Below are positions 1-5,239 of a stretch of DNA of 6,674 bases, piece after piece. Every line of letters begins with the position of its first letter. The stretch's first letter is position 1. The translations under genes and the position numbers were made by a program. The notes under the pieces are model-generated. The model worked only from the letters and a program-made list of their open reading frames with translations. It was not told the origin of the DNA and did no database searches. Origin of the DNA: an uncultured Bacilli bacterium. GTDB lineage: Bacteria; Bacillota_I; Bacilli_A; RF39; UBA660. The stretch lies in contig CALVVD010000054.1 of assembly GCA_944363745.1 (NCBI GenBank), positions 1 through 6,674 of the forward strand, written 5' to 3'.

Positions 1-81
1 GTAAATAAAATTTACATATTATAAAAAAGATGAATACCTAGTTCTGTAAATAAGTACTTACCTACAAAAAGTTTTTTTAGA

Positions 82-121
82 GTAAATACCCCAATTACAA
101 AGTTGTAATAGGGTATTTTAC
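82..121 (-). terminator. Long near-perfect hairpin at the 3' end of the small hydrophobic ORF
   Basis: Outer arms 82-91 (GTAAATACCC) and 111-121 (GGGTATTTTAC) pair with one bulged T. Inner arms 94-99 (ATTACA) and 104-109 (TGTAAT) pair around an AAGT loop. The structure begins at the stop codon of the ORF at 121-189, so it probably ends that short mRNA and protects its 3' end. The minus-strand sequence after the stem is TCTAAAAAAAC, which is not a good U-tract, so intrinsic termination is uncertain. It could instead be an RNA-stability or folding element. Confidence 0.45.
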
Positions 122-131
122 TATCTATAAA
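103..131 (+). promoter_or_regulatory. Candidate promoter for an antisense RNA
   Basis: On the plus strand, TTGTAA (103-108, 4 of 6 to consensus) and TATAAA (126-131, 5 of 6) are separated by exactly 17 bp. Transcription would start near 138 and run against the small ORF at 121-189. Matches of this quality also arise by chance in AT-rich DNA. The support comes from the 17-bp spacing and from a terminator in the right orientation about 180 nt downstream. Confidence 0.35.
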
Positions 132-189
132 TAATTAAAAGAACAATAATTATTATCAACGATAAAATTAGAAAATCTTTCTTATTCAT
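121..189 (-). CDS. 22-residue hydrophobic membrane peptide, possible type I toxin
   Basis: The ORF starts at the ATG at 187-189 and ends in TAG at 121-123. The peptide begins MNKKDF, continues as an almost unbroken run of Leu and Ile (LILSLIIIIVLLIIY) and ends in Arg. That is one short membrane-spanning segment with positive charge at both ends. The start is supported by GGGGAG six bases upstream, preceded by a second purine-rich block (about 201-211). A promoter-like sequence lies about 80 bp upstream and a long hairpin starts at the stop codon, giving a self-contained transcript of about 180 nt. Small hydrophobic peptides on short, strongly translated mRNAs with antisense partners are typical of Gram-positive type I toxins (TxpA, BsrG, Fst). 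The sequence does not match a family I can name, so toxicity is inferred. It could be a small membrane protein of another role, or a chance ORF. Confidence 0.5.
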   Translation of the reverse strand: MNKKDFLILSLIIIIVLLIIYR

Positions 190-247
190 AAATATCTCCC
201 CTTTCTCCCCCTGAATAATAGAGTTGTGAAAGAGGTAAAACACCCAT
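182..247 (-). other. Possible 21-codon leader ORF overlapping the small toxin-like ORF
   Basis: An ATG at 245-247 opens a frame through the leader and ribosome binding site of the small hydrophobic ORF, ending in TAA at 182-184, eight bases inside it. The peptide would start MGVLPLSQLYYSGGE. AGGA lies nine bases upstream of its ATG, a weak ribosome binding site. The second half of the frame is simply the purine-rich Shine-Dalgarno region read as Gly, Glu and Arg, so it may not be translated. If it is, it could couple or compete with translation of the downstream ORF. Confidence 0.2.
196..201 (-). promoter_or_regulatory. Strong ribosome binding site of the small hydrophobic ORF
   Basis: GGGGAG on the minus strand, six bases before the ATG at 187-189. 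A second purine-rich block lies just upstream at about 201-211. This fixes the start codon and suggests strong translation. Confidence 0.55.
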
Positions 248-266
248 ACTAAGTATTCCTAGGTAA

Positions 267-295
267 ATAATAACACAAATGTATCTTCAAGACAA
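267..295 (-). promoter_or_regulatory. Candidate promoter of the small hydrophobic ORF
   Basis: On the minus strand, TTGTCT (290-295) and TATTAT (267-272) are 17 bp apart. TGT directly before the -10 gives an extended TGn element. Transcription would start near 260, leaving a leader of about 70 nt. The -35 lies in the loop of the 277-312 hairpin. A perfect 11-bp palindrome at 246-256 and a CCTAGG site at 258-263 lie around the predicted start and could be regulator contacts. Confidence 0.45.
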
Positions 296-320
296 GCGAA
301 CAAGATACATTTTTTATTTT
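277..320. terminator. Intrinsic terminator, best oriented for the plus strand, possibly bidirectional
   Basis: Perfect 11-bp arms at 277-287 (AAATGTATCTT) and 302-312 (AAGATACATTT) surround a 14-nt loop. On the plus strand the stem runs into TTTTTTATTTT, a good U-tract, although no plus-strand gene lies to its left. On the minus strand it starts two bases after the stop codon of the 314-1540 gene and is followed by GTGTTATTATTT, a poorer tract. It may end the obg operon and also an antisense RNA coming from the left. Confidence 0.6.
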
Positions 321-1540
321 GAATATGTTTTCATTTTATTTATAAAATCATTATTCTTACTTATAGTATCTTCATCAAAAGATTGTTCATACATATTAAA
401 GTCATTTTCGTATAAACTAGTTAAGAAAATACAATAATTTGTAAAATTTTCTTTTCCTAAATTCTCATTAATAAGAGAAAAACTATTATTGATAGCAGAT
501 GAATCAAAAAGTTCTCTATAATCATATAATAAAGGATTTACTAAAGGAAGATAAAAATCATAGGCACTCTTATATAAATCATCATCAACATCATCTTGAT
601 CAAAGATATAAACATTTTCCTTTCTTATTTTTTCCAATAAGTATCTTGCTTTATCTTGAGTTCTAAATTCATTAAAGATACGATAATCTTCACTTATTAC
701 AATACTACACATTTTATTACTTATTTCACTTACATGAACTAATTCATGTAAAAGAATTATATCAAGACATCTATTAAGATATTTTTTTAAAAGAGGAAAT
801 GAAATATAAGTCTTAGAATATCCCTCAGACATTTTATAAAATGTTGTAATTGCATTTACATCATAATCAAAATCATCTTCAAAGTAAATTAATTCTCTTG
901 CAATTATTACTTTTTTATAAAAAGATATGTCTTTTATATTATCTAATCTATCTAAAATATTTTTACCAAAAATGGTATTCCTAATAACACTATGTTCTAA
1001 TACCTTTTCTTGTCTATTTAGAAAATGTATACAATCATCTATTTTTTCTTCATCTAATAAAGGAATAATTCCTATCATTTTACAAGTATCTTTATAATCT
1101 TGTTGTAACTTTAAAAGTAAGTCCTTTACCTCATTATCATAAGTTAAATATTCTTTATATCTTTTATCAAAAGCCTCAAATCTAAGCCCTAGAATAACTT
1201 CTTTATTTTTATCAAATACATCATCATTAATATTTAATAATTCTTTTAAATATCTAAGAGTATAATCATCTATTTCATCTTGTAACTTTTCTCCTTTACT
1301 CATATAATCATCCATTAATGATTTATAATATTTTAAATTATCTAAACTACTATCTAACTTTTTTATTGTTTCATAAGTAACATCAGGAGTTGAATCAAAG
1401 AAGTAAAAAGCATCTTTAATTCTTGTAGCGATTAAGTCTTTAAAACTTTTATGATAAGAACTAGCGATTAGATCTATTAGATAATCCCTATATTCTAAAA
1501 ATCTTTTATTAGGATTTAATAATCTATCTATGTCTTTCAT
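314..1540 (-). CDS. Hypothetical protein with HExxH metalloprotease-like motif, coupled to obg
   Basis: This is a 408-residue soluble-looking protein with no signal peptide. I do not recognise its family. The first 250 residues are rich in Lys, Asp, Glu, Leu and Tyr and look largely helical. A clear HELVH (residues 265-269) follows a hydrophobic stretch, IILL, which is the usual setting of a zinc-binding HExxH helix. Glu291, in NEFRTQ 22 residues later, is a possible third ligand as in gluzincins. The start at 1540 is fixed by the overlap: obg ends TAA and this gene begins ATG as TAATG, sharing one base. No strong ribosome binding site precedes it, so translation probably depends on reinitiation after obg. 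A hairpin lies just after its stop. A cytoplasmic zinc peptidase is the favoured guess, but the motif alone does not prove activity and no substrate can be inferred. Confidence 0.85.
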   Translation of the reverse strand: MKDIDRLLNPNKRFLEYRDYLIDLIASSYHKSFKDLIATRIKDAFYFFDSTPDVTYETIKKLDSSLDNLKYYKSLMDDYMSKGEKLQDEIDDYTLRYLKELLNINDDVFDKNKEVILGLRFEAFDKRYKEYLTYDNEVKDLLLKLQQDYKDTCKMIGIIPLLDEEKIDDCIHFLNRQEKVLEHSVIRNTIFGKNILDRLDNIKDISFYKKVIIARELIYFEDDFDYDVNAITTFYKMSEGYSKTYISFPLLKKYLNRCLDIILLHELVHVSEISNKMCSIVISEDYRIFNEFRTQDKARYLLEKIRKENVYIFDQDDVDDDLYKSAYDFYLPLVNPLLYDYRELFDSSAINNSFSLINENLGKENFTNYCIFLTSLYENDFNMYEQSFDEDTISKNNDFINKMKTYSK

Positions 1541-2811
1541 TATTTACGATACTCAAAATAAAAATCTAATATTCTAACCATATCCCCATCAGTCGCTCCC
1601 ATTTTCTCTAACTCATCATCAATACCCATTTTTCTTAGTTTATTACTAAATCTTTTAATACCTTCATCAGTAAATTTAGTCATTTTAAATAGTTTTTCTA
1701 CCTTTTCACCTTTAATTACAAAGTCTTCCCCATCTTTTTCAATAGTAAATGGTTTCTCTTCTTTAAATTTATATAAGACATGAGATTCAAAAGCATCATC
1801 TTCATAAAGATTATCTTCTTTTATAGTGTCTAATAAATCACTTAAATAATCTATTACTTCAGTAAGTCCAGAACTTGTAATGGCACTTATCTCAAAGATT
1901 TTCTTATCTTTAACCTTCTCTTTAAATTTAGTAAGTTTTTCCCTACTACCTTCAATATCCATTTTATTAGCTAGTATTACCATAGGTTTAGTAAGTAATT
2001 TTTTATTAAACTCTTCAAGCTCTTTATTTATTAAAAGATAATCTTCATAAGGATCTCTTCCTTCACTACCTGCCATATCAATAACATGAAGTATTACTCT
2101 AGTACGTTCTATATGTCTTAAGAACCTATCTCCTAATCCTTCTCCTTTACTTGCACCTTCTATTAATCCAGGAAGATCAGCCATAACAAAAGTTTTCCCA
2201 TTAGTAGCACGTACTACTCCAAGATTAGGCTTTAAGGTTGTAAAGTGATACTCTGCTATCTTAGGTTTCGCTTTACTTACTTTAGAGATAATAGTACTTT
2301 TACCAACACTAGGAAGACCAACAAGACCAACATCGGCAAGGAGTTTAAGTTCTACTTTAATAATTCTCTCCTCTCCTGGTTCCCCATTTTCAGAGAAATC
2401 TGGAGCGGTATTAGTCTGCGTTTTAAAGGTTGTATTACCACGTCCTCCTCTACCACCTTTAGCAATAACAGCAGAATCATTTTTACCTTTTAAGTCAGCA
2501 AGAATAAGACCAGTATCTAAGTCAGTTACAACAGTTCCTTGAGGTACTTTAACTACTAAAGGTTCAGCTCCCTTACCATGTTGATTTTTACCTTTACCAT
2601 TTTCGCCTTTATTAGCTTTTATTTCTTTTTGATACCGTAAATCAAGTAAAGTATGTAGTCCTTCATCTACTTTAAAAATAATATCAGCACCATGTCCCCC
2701 ATTACCTCCATAAGGGCCTCCCATAGGTATATATTTTTCTCGCCTAAAAGCAGTACAACCATCACCACCAGCACCTGCTTTTACTTTAAGTGTTACTTCA
2801 TCTACAAACAT
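1540..2811 (-). CDS. obg: Obg family ribosome-associated GTPase
   Basis: Obg (ObgE, CgtA) is an essential P-loop GTPase that binds the 50S subunit and acts in its late assembly, with links to ppGpp and stress. All three domains are present in 423 residues, the usual length for Firmicutes. The Gly-rich Obg fold covers roughly residues 1-158 (GAGGDG, GGPYGGNGGHG, GGRGGRGN). The G domain has a P-loop GLPSVGKS (165-172), switch I with HFTTLKPN (189-196), DLPG (212-215), NKMD (282-285) and a G5 SA (309-310). The C-terminal OCT domain covers about 345-423. The P-loop has Ser where family members usually have Asn (PNVGKS), a conservative change. The start follows GGAGGTGA with ideal spacing. It has its own promoter and is translationally coupled to the downstream HExxH gene. 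Its usual partner rpmA is not next to it; prepilin genes lie upstream instead. Confidence 0.97.
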   Translation of the reverse strand: MFVDEVTLKVKAGAGGDGCTAFRREKYIPMGGPYGGNGGHGADIIFKVDEGLHTLLDLRYQKEIKANKGENGKGKNQHGKGAEPLVVKVPQGTVVTDLDTGLILADLKGKNDSAVIAKGGRGGRGNTTFKTQTNTAPDFSENGEPGEERIIKVELKLLADVGLVGLPSVGKSTIISKVSKAKPKIAEYHFTTLKPNLGVVRATNGKTFVMADLPGLIEGASKGEGLGDRFLRHIERTRVILHVIDMAGSEGRDPYEDYLLINKELEEFNKKLLTKPMVILANKMDIEGSREKLTKFKEKVKDKKIFEISAITSSGLTEVIDYLSDLLDTIKEDNLYEDDAFESHVLYKFKEEKPFTIEKDGEDFVIKGEKVEKLFKMTKFTDEGIKRFSNKLRKMGIDDELEKMGATDGDMVRILDFYFEYRK

Positions 2812-2817
2812 AAAAGT

Positions 2818-2825
2818 TCACCTCC
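2818..2825 (-). promoter_or_regulatory. Ribosome binding site of obg
   Basis: GGAGGTGA on the minus strand, with GGAGG ending nine bases before the ATG at 2809-2811. This is a near-perfect anti-16S match and confirms the obg start. Confidence 0.85.
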
Positions 2826-2836
2826 AAACTTAATTT

Positions 2837-2845
2837 ATTATAGCA
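2837..2845 (-). promoter_or_regulatory. Extended -10 promoter of obg
   Basis: TGCTATAAT on the minus strand is a perfect -10 hexamer (TATAAT, 2837-2842) with the TGn extension. No good -35 is seen 17 bp upstream (TAGTCT), as is common for extended -10 promoters. Transcription would start near 2830, giving a leader of about 20 nt that holds little besides the ribosome binding site. The promoter lies directly after the pilin operon terminator. Confidence 0.65.
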
Positions 2846-2848
2846 CAT

Positions 2849-2882
2849 AAAAGAAAAAAAGACTAATGTATATTAATCTTTT
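2849..2882 (-). terminator. Intrinsic terminator of the prepilin operon
   Basis: Directly after the TAA of the 2881-4026 gene, the minus strand reads AAAAGATTAAT, loop ATAC, then ATTAGTCTTTT. This is an 11-bp stem with one G-U pair, followed by a continuing T-run (seven Ts, then C and four Ts). The stem is AU-rich and partly uses the U-tract, so termination may be incomplete and some read-through into obg is possible. Confidence 0.65.
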
Positions 2883-4026
2883 AACAACTATAACTAAGCG
2901 GCATATTAGCACAGTTCCCAGCTGCATCACATAAGCTTGAAAAACTAACAGAACCAACTGCTTGAGGCATATAAAAATTCTCTGTTCCAGATTGAAGCCC
3001 TCCTCTACATATAGTAGATGCTCCAGAAGACCATGTTACACCAAAACAATTATAACCACTTAAATTATCTGTAATATGAGCACTTATTAAAGTTCGTGCT
3101 TGAGTATTTTCAGGTGGATTTTTAGTACAAGACCAAGTCAAAGTAGGAGGAGTTCTATCTATCTTTACAGTCTGATTATTAGGACAAACAGTCGTATTAC
3201 CTACTTTATCACTTACTGTACCAGGTGACTGACTAGTAAAATTACCTTCACTATTATATAGTTTAGATACATTACCAACACAACCACTCTCATCATCTGT
3301 ACATATTCCTGTTAATGTCCTAGATCCATTAGTCCAACTATCACTTCCGCCACTACTACTACATTTTGGTGGTGTTTTATCTATATATACATTTACTGGA
3401 CAATTCCTTTTATTCCCTTTACCATCTTCTACTGTTATATATCCAATCTTAGTACTTTTATCAAATGTCTTTGTAACACTTTCACATCCATTTTCATCAT
3501 GACATGTCATTGTTATTGTTCTTTCTTCTGTTGTCCATTCTGTACTCTCTCCTATCGCTTCTCCACACTCCGGAGGAGTAAAATCGCTTTGATCTATAAC
3601 TGTACACTCTCCATCATCTTCTATACCCTTATGTTCATATACTTTATTACCTTCTTCATCTTCACATGTCATATTATATTCAAATGTTTCTCTACCTTCA
3701 GCATCTTTAGTATATCTCACTTTAGTATTAATACTACAGTTATAATCAGGATCGTCAAAAGGTTTTATTAATCCTGAACTTATTAAATCATCATATGTTA
3801 TATCAACACAACCTTCCCACTGTTCTACTCCTAAATCTGTAATATCTTCTCCTTCTTTAGTAACATATGTCTTTGCCGCTTCCTCTATACTATCTCCATA
3901 ATACTCATAAGGTCTATCCTCATTATTTTCTTGTAATGCTGTTATAGACGGTAACACCATTAAAAGTATTACTGTCATTATAACTATAGTTGCTAACAAT
4001 TCTATTAAAGTAAAGCCTTTATTCAT
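2881..4026 (-). CDS. Prepilin-like Cys-rich surface protein A
   Basis: The 381-residue protein starts MNKGFTLIELLATIV, a class III (type IV pilin) prepilin signal. Prepilin peptidase would cut after Gly4 and methylate Phe5, and Glu9 is the conserved Glu5 of the mature protein. A hydrophobic helix to about residue 28 anchors or assembles it. A pilin-like head (about 40-145, Cys97 and Cys121) follows. Tandem Ig-like units are then bounded by TPPEC (about 150), DKTPPKC (about 217) and DRTPPT (about 290). Residues 1-287 are identical to gene B. From residue 288 the sequence differs and forms a separate 94-residue C-terminal domain with six Cys, ending CDAAGNCANMPLSYSC, only loosely like B's end. 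The protein has 18 Cys, an even number suiting disulfides outside the cell. It is last in the operon, before a terminator. The role is inferred as a pilus subunit or tip, adhesin or surface binding protein; no secretion or pilus ATPase gene is in view. Confidence 0.9.
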   Translation of the reverse strand: MNKGFTLIELLATIVIMTVILLMVLPSITALQENNEDRPYEYYGDSIEEAAKTYVTKEGEDITDLGVEQWEGCVDITYDDLISSGLIKPFDDPDYNCSINTKVRYTKDAEGRETFEYNMTCEDEEGNKVYEHKGIEDDGECTVIDQSDFTPPECGEAIGESTEWTTEERTITMTCHDENGCESVTKTFDKSTKIGYITVEDGKGNKRNCPVNVYIDKTPPKCSSSGGSDSWTNGSRTLTGICTDDESGCVGNVSKLYNSEGNFTSQSPGTVSDKVGNTTVCPNNQTVKIDRTPPTLTWSCTKNPPENTQARTLISAHITDNLSGYNCFGVTWSSGASTICRGGLQSGTENFYMPQAVGSVSFSSLCDAAGNCANMPLSYSC

Positions 4027-4059
4027 CTATATCACCTCAACAACTAAATCTAACATTAG
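3173..4059 (-). repeat. 887-bp direct repeat, copy 1 (constant part of prepilin A plus junction)
   Basis: Identical to 4353-5239 (offset 1180) except at 3220 (A versus C on the plus strand), a synonymous Gly codon change. It covers codons 1 to 287 of gene A, the ribosome binding site junction and the last few codons of gene B. Similarity falls sharply on the low-coordinate side, where the C-terminal domains diverge. On the other side it continues as patchy similarity between the 3' ends of genes B and C. Confidence 0.95.
4027..4039 (-). promoter_or_regulatory. Stop-in-ribosome-binding-site junction between prepilins B and A
   Basis: The minus strand reads TGAGGTGATATAG then ATG. The TGA stop of gene B (4037-4039) is the first part of the Shine-Dalgarno GAGGTGAT of gene A. 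Only ten bases separate stop and start, so translation is probably coupled. The same 13 bases occur at 5207-5219. Confidence 0.8.
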
Positions 4060-5206
4060 AATCATTCCATTGTGAACAATTACCAGCCATATCACATATA
4101 GTATGTTCAAAACCAAGCCAAGTACCACCAGTACCTAATGTATCTCCTCCACTTGGTGCACCATTATGATTAACATTAGGATAATACACATTATTACCTG
4201 CATCCCAATAATGAACAGTTCTAACTCCAAGTCCTGATAAAGTATCAGCAAAAAACAATTTAACATATCCTTTATGACCAACTCCTTGAGGATCACCACA
4301 AGCTGCATAAACACTAGTATAAACAGGTTTTGTTCTATCTATTCTAACAGTTTGATTATTAGGACAAACAGTCGTATTACCTACTTTATCACTTACTGTC
4401 CCAGGTGACTGACTAGTAAAATTACCTTCACTATTATATAGTTTAGATACATTACCAACACAACCACTCTCATCATCTGTACATATTCCTGTTAATGTCC
4501 TAGATCCATTAGTCCAACTATCACTTCCGCCACTACTACTACATTTTGGTGGTGTTTTATCTATATATACATTTACTGGACAATTCCTTTTATTCCCTTT
4601 ACCATCTTCTACTGTTATATATCCAATCTTAGTACTTTTATCAAATGTCTTTGTAACACTTTCACATCCATTTTCATCATGACATGTCATTGTTATTGTT
4701 CTTTCTTCTGTTGTCCATTCTGTACTCTCTCCTATCGCTTCTCCACACTCCGGAGGAGTAAAATCGCTTTGATCTATAACTGTACACTCTCCATCATCTT
4801 CTATACCCTTATGTTCATATACTTTATTACCTTCTTCATCTTCACATGTCATATTATATTCAAATGTTTCTCTACCTTCAGCATCTTTAGTATATCTCAC
4901 TTTAGTATTAATACTACAGTTATAATCAGGATCGTCAAAAGGTTTTATTAATCCTGAACTTATTAAATCATCATATGTTATATCAACACAACCTTCCCAC
5001 TGTTCTACTCCTAAATCTGTAATATCTTCTCCTTCTTTAGTAACATATGTCTTTGCCGCTTCCTCTATACTATCTCCATAATACTCATAAGGTCTATCCT
5101 CATTATTTTCTTGTAATGCTGTTATAGACGGTAACACCATTAAAAGTATTACTGTCATTATAACTATAGTTGCTAACAATTCTATTAAAGTAAAGCCTTT
5201 ATTCAT
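4037..5206 (-). CDS. Prepilin-like Cys-rich surface protein B
   Basis: The 389-residue protein has the same prepilin signal (cut predicted after Gly4, Glu9 conserved), hydrophobic helix, pilin-like head and two Ig-like units as gene A, identical through residue 287. Its third, C-terminal unit (about 288-389, ending CDMAGNCSQWNDSNVRFSC) is not A's. It aligns without gaps to the end of gene C but with many substitutions. Each unit follows a pattern of TPPxC or DRTKP, a Trp-Thr strand, CxDxxSGC, then D..GN...CP....ID. There are 16 Cys, four of them in the C-terminal domain, where C has six. The start is fixed by GAGGTGAT upstream, overlapping the stop of gene C. The likely fate is export, prepilin peptidase processing and display on the surface as a minor pilin, adhesin or binding tip. 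The target is unknown. A tandem-duplication origin with later exchange of the 3' part is the favoured history. Confidence 0.9.
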   Translation of the reverse strand: MNKGFTLIELLATIVIMTVILLMVLPSITALQENNEDRPYEYYGDSIEEAAKTYVTKEGEDITDLGVEQWEGCVDITYDDLISSGLIKPFDDPDYNCSINTKVRYTKDAEGRETFEYNMTCEDEEGNKVYEHKGIEDDGECTVIDQSDFTPPECGEAIGESTEWTTEERTITMTCHDENGCESVTKTFDKSTKIGYITVEDGKGNKRNCPVNVYIDKTPPKCSSSGGSDSWTNGSRTLTGICTDDESGCVGNVSKLYNSEGNFTSQSPGTVSDKVGNTTVCPNNQTVRIDRTKPVYTSVYAACGDPQGVGHKGYVKLFFADTLSGLGVRTVHYWDAGNNVYYPNVNHNGAPSGGDTLGTGGTWLGFEHTICDMAGNCSQWNDSNVRFSC

Positions 5207-5239
5207 CTATATCACCTCAACAACTAAATCTAACATTAG
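4353..5239 (-). repeat. 887-bp direct repeat, copy 2 (constant part of prepilin B plus junction)
   Basis: Partner of 3173-4059, offset 1180 bp, with one mismatch at 4400. It covers codons 1 to 287 of gene B, the junction with gene C and the last few codons of gene C. The repeat is long and clean enough for recombination or gene conversion, and also for short-read misassembly. Confidence 0.95.
5207..5219 (-). promoter_or_regulatory. Stop-in-ribosome-binding-site junction between prepilins C and B
   Basis: TGAGGTGATATAG before the ATG of gene B. The TGA (5217-5219) ends gene C. It is identical to the junction at 4027-4039, so each gene end and the next gene start form one conserved unit. Confidence 0.8.

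Larger units (their letters stand above)
138..318 (+). ncRNA. Putative antisense RNA (antitoxin candidate)
   Basis: This is a predicted transcript, from about 138 (downstream of the 103-131 promoter candidate) to the T-run after the hairpin at 277-312. It would be about 180 nt, has no sizeable ORF, and would be complementary to most of the small hydrophobic ORF, its ribosome binding site and its 5' leader. That extent fits a type I antitoxin blocking translation or promoting mRNA decay. Both ends are inferred from promoter and terminator patterns only. Confidence 0.3.

Noticed and set aside
18..23. TATAAT on the minus strand as a promoter for a gene left of the window
   Set aside because: A perfect -10, but no -35 at 16-18 bp (TTTACA is about 21 bp away) and no TGn extension. 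No start codon is in view, so it cannot be supported here.
1..60. Short palindromes GTAAATAAAATTTAC (1-15) and TAAGTACTTA (51-60)
   Set aside because: Short AT-rich palindromes are frequent by chance at this composition, and no gene or T-run gives them a role.
2245..2493. Plus-strand 82-codon open frame
   Set aside because: It lies antisense inside the obg G-domain and Obg-fold region, has an unnatural composition and no ribosome binding site. It is a shadow of obg.
3499..3771. Plus-strand 90-codon Cys/Phe-rich open frame, repeated identically at 4679-4951
   Set aside because: Its identity in both places simply follows from the 887-bp repeat. It is antisense to the prepilin coding frame and lacks start signals.
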